From Heyndrickxia shackletonii (lineage in GTDB: Bacteria > Bacillota > Bacilli > Bacillales > Bacillaceae_C): a stretch of 64,000 nucleotides of DNA. The number at the start of each line of letters is the position of its first letter. Position 1 is the first letter of the stretch. The stretch lies in assembly GCF_001420715.1 (NCBI RefSeq), contig NZ_LJJC01000004.1, positions 2,634,185-2,698,184 of the forward strand, read 5' to 3'. Below the pieces are notes generated by a model, which was given only the letters and a program-made list of their open reading frames with translations, was not told where the DNA came from and ran no database searches. Positions 25,736-36,900 of the stretch are shown here, in pieces. The translations under genes were made by a program, and so were the position numbers.

Positions 25736-26503
25736 TTATAAAATTTCCTTGATTTTAGCTATTTCAATTCCTGCATCTTTTAAGCTATCAGAAATATATC
25801 TAGCAAAGTCTAATGCATTGGCTCCGTCACCATGGATGCAAATGGTATCAGCTTGGATTGGTACATTGATACCTTGAAGGGATGTAACTTTTCCTTCCTT
25901 TACCATTTGGATTACTTGGTTAACGGCAGCTTCGTGGTTGGTAATTAGTGCTTGCGAATCCGTTCTTGGGGTTAACGAGCCATCTTGTTGATACGTGCGG
26001 TCGGCAAAAACTTCATTTGCCGTGCGCAGACCGATTTTCTTCCCAGCTTTGACGAGTTCTCCTCCTGCCAGACCAAATAATATAAGCTCTGGATCTACTT
26101 TGTAGATAGCTTCTGCAATGGCTTCCGATAAAGGAGCACTTTTTGCTGCCATATTATATAGAGCCCCGTGTGGTTTCACGTGCTGAATTTTCCCGCCTTC
26201 CGATTTGGCAAACGCATAAATGGCTCCTATTTGATAAACAACAAGATCATATGCTTCTTGTGGCGAGATTTGCATGCTTCTTCTGCCAAAACCGACTAAG
26301 TCCTGCAGACCGGGATGAACACCAATCCCTACATTTTTTTCCATCGCTAATTGGACAGTTTTTCTAATTGTCGCGGGATCTCCTGCATGAAATCCGCATG
26401 CAATATTTGCTGAGGTGATAAAATCAAGAATTTCCTCGTCTCTACCTAGCTTGTATGCTCCAAAGCTTTCTCCCATATCACAATTTAAGTCCACCTTAGT
26501 CAT
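25736..26503 (-). CDS. pxpA: 5-oxoprolinase subunit A PxpA
   Basis: A 255-residue LamB/YcsF family protein with [14 protein letters not shown] at the start, CGFHAGDP near residue 38, VKPHGALYN near 120 and CIHGDGANA near 230. PxpA is the ATP-dependent ring-opening subunit of the bacterial 5-oxoprolinase, working with PxpB and PxpC to turn 5-oxo-L-proline into glutamate. It is the third gene of a tight pxpB-pxpC-pxpA unit and is separated from pxpC by two bases. GGGAGG precedes the ATG. Confidence 0.94.
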   Translation of the reverse strand: MTKVDLNCDMGESFGAYKLGRDEEILDFITSANIACGFHAGDPATIRKTVQLAMEKNVGIGVHPGLQDLVGFGRRSMQISPQEAYDLVVYQIGAIYAFAKSEGGKIQHVKPHGALYNMAAKSAPLSEAIAEAIYKVDPELILFGLAGGELVKAGKKIGLRTANEVFADRTYQQDGSLTPRTDSQALITNHEAAVNQVIQMVKEGKVTSLQGINVPIQADTICIHGDGANALDFARYISDSLKDAGIEIAKIKEIL

Positions 26504-26505
26504 GT

Positions 26506-27516
26506 TTATGCCTCCCTCTTAAATTTTAGTAATATACCTTTTTTAAGCTCTTGAATTTTTCGTTCTCTTTCCATAAGTAATTGCTCGGCCACTTCATGTT
26601 CAATTTCTGAAAAGCGAAGTCGGTCTCCAGGCTTCGCTTGAGCCAGTAATGGCAAATCAACAGTAGCAACTTGCCCTATTTTCGGGTAGCCCCCTGTCGT
26701 TTGGCGGTCAGCGAGTAATATAATAGGGTTCCCATCTGATGGTACTTGGATGGTTCCGAAGCTAACGGCCTCCGATAGCATTTCCTTCGGTTCCTTCAAC
26801 GCTAATGTTTCTCCCTTTAAACGGTAACCCATACGATCCGATTGAGTGCTTACTTCAAATGTCTTGGAAAAAAAGTCCTTTTGACTCTGATTTGTAAATA
26901 AAGAATATTGGCGTCCCTTCATTACACGAATCGTTTGATCTGTTTTAAAGGAAGGGATAAATTTCGATGCAACCGACCATTCCATTTCCAAAAAAGATCG
27001 GCTCCCTGCCTGTTTCTTCATTTGCAAAATAATTTTTGATGAAAGTGGACTTGGCTGATTTACGGAAATATGGTCCCCTGTCTTTAAAGCACGTCCATTA
27101 AATCCGCCTATCCCTGCATTTAAATACGTTGACTTACTCCCCATTACAGTCGGTACTGAAAATCCTCCTGCAACTGCAAGGTTCACACGACATCCTGCTT
27201 TTGCCGTACCAAATCGAAGTTCACTGCCTTTCTTCACATATACCGTTCTCCACATTGGAACAGGTTTTCCATTTATATGAGGAGACATATCTCCACCACA
27301 TATGGATATAAGTGTATCCTCATGAATTTCTAAAACGGGACCTAGGAGTGTAATCTCTAATGTCGGAGCATTTTCTTCATTCCCTACCAATAAATTCGCT
27401 ATTCGATGTGCAACCGGATCCATGACCCCACTGACAATAACCCCATATTTTTGATATCCGTAGCGTCCTATGTCTTGAATACTTGTTAGAAGTCCGGGCT
27501 TTTTAATTGTAATCAT
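26506..27516 (-). CDS. pxpC: 5-oxoprolinase subunit C PxpC
   Basis: A 336-residue protein of the KipA/biotin-dependent carboxyltransferase-like family (C-terminal AHS2 type). It has [21 protein letters not shown] at the N-terminus (cited by its ends), [27 protein letters not shown] and [11 protein letters not shown] near the end. It forms a complex with PxpB that channels an activated intermediate to PxpA. The ATG at 27516 overlaps the pxpB stop as ATGA, which decides the start over a GTG/ATG six codons earlier. Confidence 0.93.
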   Translation of the reverse strand: MITIKKPGLLTSIQDIGRYGYQKYGVIVSGVMDPVAHRIANLLVGNEENAPTLEITLLGPVLEIHEDTLISICGGDMSPHINGKPVPMWRTVYVKKGSELRFGTAKAGCRVNLAVAGGFSVPTVMGSKSTYLNAGIGGFNGRALKTGDHISVNQPSPLSSKIILQMKKQAGSRSFLEMEWSVASKFIPSFKTDQTIRVMKGRQYSLFTNQSQKDFFSKTFEVSTQSDRMGYRLKGETLALKEPKEMLSEAVSFGTIQVPSDGNPIILLADRQTTGGYPKIGQVATVDLPLLAQAKPGDRLRFSEIEHEVAEQLLMERERKIQELKKGILLKFKREA

Positions 27517-28229
27517 GCCTCTTTGCCCTCCCATTCTACGTATTCTTCATAACTGATTGGTTTAAATCGAACTTTGTCACCTGCATTTAACAAGCTTGGT
27601 ACTTCATCTTTCGGACGAAATAGCTTTATAGGAGTTCGGCCAATAAGCTGCCATCCTCCAGGTGTTTCAATTGGATATACACCTGTCTGTTTGCCGGCAA
27701 TTCCAACCGTTCTCTCAGGAATCTTCAAACGGGGAGATTGTAATCTTGGTGCTGCAATCTTCTCTGACATTCCTCCAAGATAAGGAAATCCCGGGGCAAA
27801 ACCAATCATATAGACGGTATATTCAGCTGAAGAATGGATATTAATAACTTCCTCCGTTGTTAATCTATTAATACTGGCAACCGTTTCTAAATCGGGACCA
27901 AACTTTCCTCCATAACATACAGGAATTTCGACTACCCGTGACTCCACCTGTTGCCTTAAGCTTATTTTTGATAAAAGCTGCTGTAATTGCTGACAGACAA
28001 AATCATATGGAGACTTCGCATTGATTATATTCATTATTTTAAAAGGATCATAGAAAATGGTGATAGTCGAAAACGCAGGAACGTATTCAATCATCCATTC
28101 AAATGGATGTTCATCTAAAAAGGAAGAAATGGCATGAACTTTTTCTTGGGTTTCTAAGTTCAAATCATTTCCCAGTTCTATCATAACCGCGTTTTCCCCT
28201 AATGGATGTAAGCGATAATCCACCAACAT
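27513..28229 (-). CDS. pxpB: 5-oxoprolinase subunit B PxpB
   Basis: A 238-residue KipI/AHS1-type protein with PLGENAVMIELG near residue 10, FAPGFPYLGG near 145, RTVGIAGKQTGVYP and TPGGWQLIGRTP near 190-205. Partner of PxpC in 5-oxoprolinase. In B. subtilis the homologue KipI also inhibits the sporulation kinase KinA, a role I cannot infer here. AAGGAGGG sits very close to the ATG at 28229; a GTG six bases later (28223) has better spacing and may be the real start. Confidence 0.93.
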   Translation of the reverse strand: MLVDYRLHPLGENAVMIELGNDLNLETQEKVHAISSFLDEHPFEWMIEYVPAFSTITIFYDPFKIMNIINAKSPYDFVCQQLQQLLSKISLRQQVESRVVEIPVCYGGKFGPDLETVASINRLTTEEVINIHSSAEYTVYMIGFAPGFPYLGGMSEKIAAPRLQSPRLKIPERTVGIAGKQTGVYPIETPGGWQLIGRTPIKLFRPKDEVPSLLNAGDKVRFKPISYEEYVEWEGKEA

Positions 28230-28458
28230 TCCCTCCTTACTTTTATAATCGCAACAATATTTTTCAACGTTAGATCAAGTTAATGAAATTGATATTATTA
28301 TACTATTATATTGTATTTAAAACATTTTAACAATTTTAAGTTATCATAGCTTTTAATTTTTATAGCAATTCCAAAATAAAAAGAAGGAACGATTAAAAAA
28401 CCTTTTCAGACTATTTAAATTGTGGTAACATTCTAATATTCACAAAATAATATTTTGA

Positions 28459-28464
28459 TATAAT
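28459..28464 (+). promoter_or_regulatory. possible -10 box of the DUF969-DUF979-pcp unit
   Basis: A TATAAT lies 36 bases before the start codon in the AT-rich 270-bp divergent spacer. The -35 is poor, so the assignment is tentative. Confidence 0.35.
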
Positions 28465-28499
28465 TTTTTCAACATTTACTCGAAGAAAGAAGGGTTTAT

Positions 28500-29210
28500 A
28501 TGGTTTTAATTGGTGTTGCATTAATCATCATTGGTTTTGCCCTTAGATTAAATTCTCTCGTAGTCGTAACGGTTGCCGGTTTAGTAACTGGTTTAATTGC
28601 TGGTATGCCTTTAAAAGATATTATTACCCAATTCGGCGAAGCATTTACGACGAATCGCTATATGTCCATTTTAATTGTTACGCTTCCAGTGATTGGACTT
28701 TTAGAAAGAAGCGGATTGCAAAACCAGGCAGGACATCTTGTCTCGAAAATAAAAGCCGCTACAACTGGCCGAATTCTTACAATCTATTTATTGATTCGTG
28801 AAATCGGTGCTGCTCTTGGCTTAAATAGTATCGGCGGGCATCCGCAAACAGTAAGACCGCTTATTGCCCCAATGGCAGAAGGTGCTGCAGAAGCGAAATA
28901 CGAAGAGGTTCCAGAAAAAGAAAAAGAAGAAATTAGAGCACATGCTGCTGCTGCAGATAATATCGGACTCTTTTTCGGCGAGGATATATTCGTAGCAGTT
29001 GGCGCCATTTTACTCATGAAAGGTTTCTTTGATCAAAATGGTATTAAGGCAGATCCTATCTCCATGGCACTTTGGGGAATTCCAACAGCTATCTTCGTCT
29101 TCATTATCCATTCTATTAGACTATATTTATTTGATAAGAAGTTAGATCGTAAATTAGGAAGCAAAGCGAAGAAGGTTAATCCGATCAGTAAAAAGGATGT
29201 GAGCAAATGA
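28500..29210 (+). CDS. DUF969 family membrane protein
   Basis: A 236-residue membrane protein with about six helices. It shows the DUF969 features NSIGGHPQTVRPLIAPMAEG near residue 115 and HAAAADNIGLFFGEDIF near 155. It pairs with the DUF979 protein encoded next (ATGA overlap) and is followed by pcp. The pair resembles two halves of a GntP/TRAP-like secondary carrier. With pxpBCA divergent, a 5-oxoproline or pyroglutamyl-peptide transporter is the best guess, by inference only. AGAAGGG precedes the ATG. Confidence 0.85.
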   Translation: MVLIGVALIIIGFALRLNSLVVVTVAGLVTGLIAGMPLKDIITQFGEAFTTNRYMSILIVTLPVIGLLERSGLQNQAGHLVSKIKAATTGRILTIYLLIREIGAALGLNSIGGHPQTVRPLIAPMAEGAAEAKYEEVPEKEKEEIRAHAAAADNIGLFFGEDIFVAVGAILLMKGFFDQNGIKADPISMALWGIPTAIFVFIIHSIRLYLFDKKLDRKLGSKAKKVNPISKKDVSK

Positions 29211-30160
29211 TTTTTTCTGTTGAGTTCATCTATATTATAATGGGTATAATTGGATTGTGCTGCTCCATCTACACCTTTTTAGATAAAGCAAATCCACGTC
29301 GAATTTTCTCTGGATTATTCTATTTCCTTTATTCTCTTACTCTATTATTAGGGAAAGTTATTCCGCCTTTTTACATCGGTATAATGGTTATCTTGATGGT
29401 GCTGATCGTTGGAATGGGCGGTCTTCGTAAAGGAGAATACGGAGAAGCATCCGATCAACACCGTGAAAAACGGCGTAAGCGTCTTGGGAATCTATTATTT
29501 ATCCCTGCGTTATTAATACCGATTTTAACGGTAATTGGCTCGAAGCTATTAGTAAACATGAAACTAGGGACATTGCAGCTATTAGATCCAGCTAATCCAA
29601 CTTTAGTTTCCCTGGGAATTGCATGTATTATCGCTATCATAACAGCCATGGCTTTAACAAAAAGCACACCTAAAACGGCGGTTAAAGAGTCTAGACGTCT
29701 ATTAGAAGCAATTGGCTGGGCAGTAGTACTTCCACAACTATTAGCTACGTTGGGTACGATTTTCACATCAGCTGGAGTTGGCAAGGTGGTATCAGATGTT
29801 GTATCGAAAGTAATTCCTGAAAATTCTTTATTCTGGGTCGTATTTGTATTCTGTATCGGAATGGCGCTATTCACAATGATCATGGGAAATGCGTTTGCAG
29901 CGTTTCCAGTGATGGCAGCGGGAATTGCTATTCCGTTGTTGATTAAACAATTCGGTGCCAATCCAAATCAAATTGCAGCAATTTCGATGTTTGCCGGTTA
30001 TTGTGGAACACTGATGACTCCAATGGCAGCGAATTTCAATATTGTACCCGCAGCACTATTAGACTTAAAAGATAAAAATCATGTTATTCGAGTTCAGGTT
30101 CCTACTGCTTTATTCGTGTTAGCGTTTAATATTGTTCTTATGTATTTTCTAATTAAATAG
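29207..30160 (+). CDS. DUF979 family membrane protein
   Basis: A 317-residue protein with about nine hydrophobic helices and the DUF979 landmarks MIMGNAFAAFPVMAAGI near residue 224 and GYCGTLMTPMAANFN near 265. A cytoplasmic basic loop (EKRRKRLG) lies near residue 88. Overlapping translation with DUF969 suggests a two-subunit membrane complex. The adjacent pcp and pxp genes point to 5-oxoproline movement. Its substrate has not been shown, as far as I know. Confidence 0.85.
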   Translation: MIFSVEFIYIIMGIIGLCCSIYTFLDKANPRRIFSGLFYFLYSLTLLLGKVIPPFYIGIMVILMVLIVGMGGLRKGEYGEASDQHREKRRKRLGNLLFIPALLIPILTVIGSKLLVNMKLGTLQLLDPANPTLVSLGIACIIAIITAMALTKSTPKTAVKESRRLLEAIGWAVVLPQLLATLGTIFTSAGVGKVVSDVVSKVIPENSLFWVVFVFCIGMALFTMIMGNAFAAFPVMAAGIAIPLLIKQFGANPNQIAAISMFAGYCGTLMTPMAANFNIVPAALLDLKDKNHVIRVQVPTALFVLAFNIVLMYFLIK

Positions 30161-30173
30161 GAGGAATGCTCAG

Positions 30174-30821
30174 ATGGGAAAAAAAGTTCTAATCACCGGG
30201 TTTGATCCATTTGGGAAAGATGTTGTCAATCCCGCTTTGGAAGCAGTGAAGAAATTAGAAGGCAGAAAAATCGATGATGTGGAAATAGTTACCCAAGAGG
30301 TGCCGACAGTCTTTCATGAATCCATCAAAGTGGTGACTCAAGCTATTGAAGCAAACCAACCTGATGTTGTTATTTGTGTTGGTCAAGCAGGAGGCCGGAC
30401 CCAAATAACTCCTGAACGTGTCGCAATAAATATTGATGATGCCCGCATTCCTGATAATCGAAATAATCAACCGATTGATGAACAAATTGTAGAAGATGGC
30501 CCCGCTGCCTATTGGTCAACCCTGCCGGTGAAACGAATCGTTCATCATATGAGAGAAGCTGGAATACCAGCAGCAGTCTCTAATAGTGCCGGTACATTCG
30601 TTTGTAATCATCTCTTCTATGGATTAATGAACTATTTGGAAAAAAATGCTCCACATATTCGAGGAGGCTTTATCCATATCCCATTCATTCCTGAGCAAAC
30701 CGTTCATAATAATGCTCCAAGCTTAGGGCTGGATACGATAGTAAAAGCTCTTGAATTGGCTGCGGTAGTTGCAGCAAACGAAAAAGAAGATATCCGAGAA
30801 ATTGGCGGTACGATTAGTTAA
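30174..30821 (+). CDS. pcp: pyroglutamyl-peptidase I Pcp
   Basis: A 215-residue cysteine peptidase of family C15. TGFDPFG is at the N-terminus, the catalytic Glu lies in QITPERVAINIDDARIPDN near residue 80, the catalytic Cys in SAGTFVCNHLFYG near residue 144 and the His in GFIHIPFIPEQ near 168. It removes N-terminal 5-oxoproline from peptides in the cytosol. Its product is the substrate of the divergent PxpABC. GGAGG precedes the ATG; a good terminator follows. Confidence 0.95.
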   Translation: MGKKVLITGFDPFGKDVVNPALEAVKKLEGRKIDDVEIVTQEVPTVFHESIKVVTQAIEANQPDVVICVGQAGGRTQITPERVAINIDDARIPDNRNNQPIDEQIVEDGPAAYWSTLPVKRIVHHMREAGIPAAVSNSAGTFVCNHLFYGLMNYLEKNAPHIRGGFIHIPFIPEQTVHNNAPSLGLDTIVKALELAAVVAANEKEDIREIGGTIS

Positions 30822-30862
30822 TATTTACATTAAGAAAGAGCAAATTCTTTTCGATATTTTTC

Positions 30863-30895
30863 AACCAGTCAACATCCTATTTTTGTTGGCTGGTT
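30863..30895 (+). terminator. terminator of the DUF969-DUF979-pcp unit
   Basis: An 11-bp stem with one wobble pair (30863-30873 with 30885-30895) is followed by TTT, 40 nt after pcp. Confidence 0.85.
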
Positions 30896-31077
30896 TTCCC
30901 ATTTTATATGGGGAATCTTCAATAAATACCCTTTAAACTTACAAAGCGTTTCTGCAAAAATTCCTTTATCCCCTATGCTGTATCTCTTTGAATTCCCCTA
31001 ACATACTGAGAAAGAAATAAGCACATTTACCTATCTGTATTTCTGGTAAAATAACAAATAAAAGGAGGAAAATGTAA

Positions 31078-32211
31078 ATGGAAATGCAGACGGACGGAAA
31101 GCGTGGTTTTACTAATCAATTGCCAAAGTGGGCAATTGTAGCTCATATAGTGCTTATCTCTTTTTTGTTTCTTTTTGGGGTAGGATTACTGTATATATCG
31201 ATTAAAGAATGGATCATGGACGGAATGGGTCTGTCTATTTTCTTATTGGTGCTTAGTTTCATTCCACTCGGACTTTCTTGGTTCAGTTATAGGAATCTTA
31301 AAATCTACCTAGATTTTATTGTTAAAATTAACCTTACTGATCAAGGATATCAATATTATTTTAAAGATAAAAAAAATAATCATGAAGAATATGTTCTTCT
31401 CCCATATGACAAGATTAACTATGTTTTAATTGGGGTGGATTACCAAACAACCTACAGAAAAGTCCCTGGTCGAGAGATACCCAAAACGATTTCATTAAGA
31501 ATGGCTAAATTGATGATATATGGGCTAAGTTCGAATAATGAACAAAAAGTTGTATGTTTTAGTCACGGGGAGCAAGCCACATTGGATGAATGGCTACAAG
31601 TGTTTCAGGAGCACAATGTAACCATTTTCCAGACGGGCAAAGCGTTAACATCCATTCCCAACACACCGGAAGCAGTAGAACAAGTACCAAAAGAGGTTTT
31701 TGAAGGAAGACTCCCCTTTGTCATTGGGTCAGAGTCTAAAGATACGAACAATGTGTTTGTGACAAAAGAGCAAAAACAACTCGAAGAAATACAAATCCGG
31801 AAACGCCAAAAAAAGAGCATTATTTTTATTACCATACTCTCCTTGCTACAAATCATGATTATATGTTTTTGGTCTCCCTATTGGGATATTACAGGAAAGG
31901 AATTTTCGGATTACAACGGTAACTTTTTTGCTATTGTTTTCACTTATTTATACCTTCTTTTTATGTATTTATATATAAAAAGAGTTAAATGGTACTTCCC
32001 AATAAGAGATGCCATTATTCTCGCAGTTGGTATTTTGATTGGCAGCTTTCTGTCAGCAGACCCTCGCCACTCATTTCACATTGCTGTTATTAAGTATTTG
32101 TACATCATTTGTGGGTGGTTCCTTTTTGTGTACTATGCCATCCAATTATATAAATGGTTTCAAGGCAAACAAAAGAAAATAAAAAAGAAAGAAGACGGAG
32201 CAGGGTTTTAA
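31078..32211 (+). CDS. uncharacterised membrane protein
   Basis: A 377-residue protein of unknown family. Two helices near residues 15-65 are followed by a cytoplasmic beta-rich domain of about 150 residues (IYLDFIVKINLTDQGYQYYF onward), a basic stretch (IRKRQKKS) and three or four C-terminal helices (about 245-365), ending in a lysine-rich tail. The central segment resembles PH-like bacterial membrane-sensor domains but I cannot name it. AGGAGG nine bases before the ATG supports the start. It is monocistronic. Confidence 0.7.
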   Translation: MEMQTDGKRGFTNQLPKWAIVAHIVLISFLFLFGVGLLYISIKEWIMDGMGLSIFLLVLSFIPLGLSWFSYRNLKIYLDFIVKINLTDQGYQYYFKDKKNNHEEYVLLPYDKINYVLIGVDYQTTYRKVPGREIPKTISLRMAKLMIYGLSSNNEQKVVCFSHGEQATLDEWLQVFQEHNVTIFQTGKALTSIPNTPEAVEQVPKEVFEGRLPFVIGSESKDTNNVFVTKEQKQLEEIQIRKRQKKSIIFITILSLLQIMIICFWSPYWDITGKEFSDYNGNFFAIVFTYLYLLFMYLYIKRVKWYFPIRDAIILAVGILIGSFLSADPRHSFHIAVIKYLYIICGWFLFVYYAIQLYKWFQGKQKKIKKKEDGAGF

Positions 32212-32281
32212 GTCTAACAATGCTCTTCTTCCTCTTTTCACCGTACATATTACATCACTAATGAAGGATGTGATCTAATTT

Positions 32282-33751
32282 TTATTTTCGAATACTGATC
32301 GCGACCTTTTCTTTTACCTTTGCAATATTCTCCATCTTATTGTCCCAGCATTTTTGACTTAAATCGACCGGGTATTCTTCCGGATTCAAGGATCGCTTAT
32401 ATTCCTCCCATAATAAATTCAAGTTATTTTTTACAAATTGTTGAATTTCCCTTATGTCTGGAAGATTATAGACCAGTTTTCCGTCTACAAAAATGTCATG
32501 ATGAAGTTCTTTCGCTTCGAAATTGGTGACAAACTTTTTAATATAAGTATGAATAGGGTGAAACATTTTTAGTCGCTCTTCCTGCTCAGGTTTTTCATCT
32601 TCCATGGCAATATAATCGCCTTCTGATTTATGGTTAATCCGATTAATGATCCGATAAATTTTCTTCAATCCGGGAGTGGTTACTTTTTCAGGGTTTCCTG
32701 AAATTTTGATCGTATCTACCATTTCCCCATTCTCATCTTCAATCGAAACCAATTTGTAAACTGCGCCCAAAGCAGCTTGGTCGTAGGCTGTTATCAGTTT
32801 CGTGCCGATTCCCCATCCATCAATTCTTGCACCTTGGGATTTTAAATTAATAATGGTGTATTCATCCAAATCATTTGATGCAATTATTTTTGTCTTTTTA
32901 AAACCAGCTTCATCTAACATTTTTCTTGCTTCTTTTGAAAGATAAGCCAAGTCTCCGCTATCAAGGCGAATCGCTTTAAAATTAATTTTATCTCCAAGTT
33001 CTTTCGCTACTTTTATGGCAGTTGGTACACCGGATTTTAACGTTTCATATGTATCAACTAAAAAGGTACAGTCCTTATGTCGTGCTGCATATTTATGAAA
33101 CGCTGTATACTCATCCCGATATGCTTGAACCATGGCATGAGCATGAGTACCCGATACAGGAATCCCAAATAGTTTTCCTGCTCTTACATTGCTTGTTGCC
33201 TCAAATCCTCCAACAAAAGCTGCTCTCGCTCCCCAAATTGCTGCGTCCATTTCTTGTGCACGCCTTGTTCCAAATTCGATGGCAGTATCGTCACCGATAA
33301 CTTGTTTTATTCTCGACGCCTTTGTCGCGATTAGCGTTTGATAATTAACAATGTTAAGCAGTGCCGTTTCGATTAATTGTGCTTCGGCAAGTGGAGCTTC
33401 TACACGCAGAATCGGTTCATTTCCGAATACTAACTCGCCTTCTTTCATAGCTCTCAACTTACCGGTGAACTTCAATGTTTTCAGATAATCTAAAAAGTCC
33501 TCTTCATAACCTAGTTCATCCCGCAAATAAGCAATATCACTTTCACTAAAATGAAATTGATTCAAGTACTCAATGATTTTTTCCAAGCCTGCAAATACAG
33601 CGTACCCGTTTCCAAATGGAATCTTTCGAAAATAAAGCTCAAACACCGCTTTACGATTATGAATATGATCATCCCAATAGGTTTCCACCATGTTCACCTG
33701 ATATAAGTCTGTATGAAGTGCTAAGCTATCATCCGGAAATTTGTTTAACAT
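32282..33751 (-). CDS. pncB: nicotinate phosphoribosyltransferase
   Basis: A 489-residue type II phosphoribosyltransferase of the NAPRTase family. FELYFRKIPFGNGYAVFAGL is near residue 38, EFGTRRAQEMDAA with the active-site His region SGTHAHAMVQAY lies near 160-210, and the KLDSGDLA-like block IRLDSGDLAYLS is near 257. It converts nicotinate to nicotinate mononucleotide in NAD salvage. GGAGGG precedes the ATG. It is monocistronic and converges with the unknown membrane protein gene. Length and motifs match B. subtilis YueK-type enzymes. Confidence 0.93.
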   Translation of the reverse strand: MLNKFPDDSLALHTDLYQVNMVETYWDDHIHNRKAVFELYFRKIPFGNGYAVFAGLEKIIEYLNQFHFSESDIAYLRDELGYEEDFLDYLKTLKFTGKLRAMKEGELVFGNEPILRVEAPLAEAQLIETALLNIVNYQTLIATKASRIKQVIGDDTAIEFGTRRAQEMDAAIWGARAAFVGGFEATSNVRAGKLFGIPVSGTHAHAMVQAYRDEYTAFHKYAARHKDCTFLVDTYETLKSGVPTAIKVAKELGDKINFKAIRLDSGDLAYLSKEARKMLDEAGFKKTKIIASNDLDEYTIINLKSQGARIDGWGIGTKLITAYDQAALGAVYKLVSIEDENGEMVDTIKISGNPEKVTTPGLKKIYRIINRINHKSEGDYIAMEDEKPEQEERLKMFHPIHTYIKKFVTNFEAKELHHDIFVDGKLVYNLPDIREIQQFVKNNLNLLWEEYKRSLNPEEYPVDLSQKCWDNKMENIAKVKEKVAISIRK

Positions 33752-33966
33752 CGGTTCCCTCCAAATGTTAATATATTATTGTACTTATCTTTCCATAATT
33801 CCCTTTCAGCAAATGTGCATTCAAAAATTATTTGTTCACAATGATTATTAATGCTCATTTTATTATTTTCATCACCACATGTTTATAGATATTCTTGATG
33901 ATTCATGTTTTTAATTAGACAAATTATGCGAATATTACGTAAGCTTTATTGAATCTAATTAAACGA

Positions 33967-33989
33967 AAAGGACAGATTAGCTGTCCTTT
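33967..33989 (-). terminator. terminator of the yhaO-yhaN unit
   Basis: A perfect 9-bp AAAGGACAG/CTGTCCTTT stem is followed on the minus strand by TTTCGTTT, directly after the yhaN stop. Confidence 0.8.
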
Positions 33990-36900
33990 ATACTGTTACG
34001 GTGTTTAATTCTGTTAATTGATAAGCATTGTCGGCTGTAATTGCCTTCATTAGCTCGATGTTGCGGTAATGATGAGTGAAGAAGATAATCTGTGTTTGTG
34101 TTGATAGCTCTAATAAAACTTTTAATGTTTCCTTCGACCGATCATCATCAAAATGAACCAGGATGTCATCTACAATAAATGGGATTGGTTCATTTTCTCG
34201 AAGATAATGTTCCATACTTGCAACTCTTAATGATAGATAAAGTTGATCTGTTGTCCCGTCACTCATGCCGGAAACCTCTACCATTTCGTCTTGATTACGA
34301 ACTCCCATTATTACCGGTTGGTCTTTTTTGTCGTACTCTACGGTTATTCCGTCAAAGGAACCTAATGTTAATCGACGGAAAATCTCACTTGCCCGATTTA
34401 ATATAGGACTTTGATTGCTTTCTCGGTAAAATTCAATCCCTTTTTGCAATAAAATAGAGGCCAATTTGTAAGTAACGTACTCTTCTGTGTAATTTGCTAT
34501 AGCAGCTAACTTGCTTTGCTTTTCCTCTGCTGCCTTTACTGACTCGAAGCTCGCTCCTTCGATTTTTTCCAAGTACTCATTTTTCACAACCCCATGAGCT
34601 TGTTCTATTTCCGAACGGGTTTGATCTAATGCATATAATTGTTTCTGAATGTCCTCTAATTCCATATCTAATGTATCTTTATTGGCAAGATCCGCCTCTT
34701 CCAAAAGCTCCTCTAGCATCCGGCCATTGCCTAATTCAATTATTTGCTCCTCAATTAATTGAATTCTCCCTTGAATATCACACTTTTGTTTAAAAGCTGA
34801 CTCGATTTTTTCCAATTCTTCGATTGAATCACAGCCTGCCTGTTTTAGCAATTTTTCTAGGGCACTGTTTGCCTCCGTCATTTGGAGTTCTGCCGCTTTT
34901 ATCTTCTCATTTGCTTGGGCAATCTGTTTATTTAGATTTGCAATGTCCACTTGATCCTTTTGAGCTTGTTGCAACACTTTAAATAAATCTGAAACAGCAA
35001 GATCCATCGCATGTGGAACTAGATTGGTCAAAACATTTTGTTCCATGCTTTTTACACTGGTTTCAAATGTTGAAATCCGTTCTTCTATAGCAATGATGTC
35101 TTTTTCAGTCTGTTTCAGTTCATCATAGTGCTGAACACAAGCTTCAAATGTCTCTAACAGTTCTTTTACAACATTTGGCGAGGTTTCTTTAGCGATACCC
35201 AATTTTTCAATCGCTTTCTCCCAGTTTACTTGCCAGTTTTTTAAGTTTTCTGCTGCACGGTTCCTTTTGTCACTGGCAAGGTCAAGCTTTCCGGTTACAT
35301 TTTTCAACGTTTCTTGCAAATGATCCCGCTTATTTTTCTCATCTGTTAATCGTTTTCTTGTTTGTTCAGCAAAGTGCACTACATCCTCAAGGGTAGAAAA
35401 TTCAGTACTAGTTCCAAGTACGGCAAGTGTATTTTTTAATAGTATGAAAAGATTAGTCTGTTTATCCTTTATATCCTTTAATTGTGCTAACGTAATTTGT
35501 TTTTTATGATTTAATTCCAGAATCGTATTATATTTATCCAGCCATTCCAACATTTCATCCGGAGTTAGCGGTTCTATCTTCGCGGATTGCCAATGTTCTT
35601 TCCACTGTTTTTTCCAAACGTCCATTTTTCCGTTTGCACATTCTAATTCAGATGTAAGAGTTTGAACTTTATTTTTACCTGCTTCAATATCAGCAAGCAG
35701 CTTGTTTTTTTCCCCAACTTTTTCTGCTTCGGTGCGCAGCTTGTCCGCAATCTCATCTGTTTTTTGGATGCTCTTCTCAAATGCCATATCAATTGGAAGG
35801 CCATTTGAAAATTGAGCAAGTACCGTTTGGTCAACATCACCTGTATTCAGCTTTTGGCGTATCACAAGCCAGCCTGTATCTCGATGGCTTCTTGCTCCAT
35901 CAAGCTCTGATATAGTTGGAATATCTGTAAGGGACTCCAGTTCGCGAATTCTCTTTTCATATTTTTCAATAGAAGCATTTTCATCCCCTATTTTTTGATT
36001 CAATTGCTGAATGTCATGGTAAATTTCCTCATATTGCTTTTGAAACTTCTTCACGGTTTCTTTCAAATTTGGCACTTTTAATCGCAGTAATTCATCCGTT
36101 GTTCCATCAAAAAGTGGTAGATTACGAATGAGTTCGGAAATTTGATGTTCGATTTGATGCAATTCAGTTTGTTTTTCATTTAATATTCTATCTAGATTAC
36201 CTTCTGCTTTCGCCTTATCGATAACAGATTCTAAATCTCCGAGATTCACAACTTCATTCAATTGTTGAAATTCGAATTGACTATTCTTTCTTTCCTTTTC
36301 AAGAGATTCATATTCTTCCCTTGCGTTTTTTTCGCCCGCTTCTAGGACTGGCTTTTGTTCTGCCAATTCGCGTATCGTTTTTTTCAGTTCAGCATTGACC
36401 CTGTATTGTTCAACAATGTCAATATTAACGGTTTCACGTCCCAGTTCCTTTAACTTTGCAAAGATGGTTTGTTCTAATTGTCGGTATTTTCCTTTCAGAA
36501 CAGGAAGCTGCTTTACATCTTTTTGGTAACTGGAGCTATCCCGATATAAAGATTCAATCAACGTCTTTTGTTCAAGAATTCCATCTGGAATAATAATATT
36601 TTGCAATAACCGTACAGTTTTTTGCAGTTCTTCTTCTGCATTTTTCTTAGCGGCTTTTGCTGCTTCTAATTTTTGCGAATTTTCCTTGCGAAGTTCTTCC
36701 ATTCCTTCCGGTAAGTCAGGTACAGTAGCTAACTCCTTATATTTTTCAAGCAGTTCCTTGCGAAGTGCGATTTTCGGCAAGGTTTGCTTCAAACGTTTGT
36801 ATTTATTTTCCTCTTTTGTTAATTGTTTTATATCTTCTTTTAGCTTTTCAATTTCTTTTTTACCTTCTAAAAACTTTCGTTCAAGATCTTTCCAGTCTTG

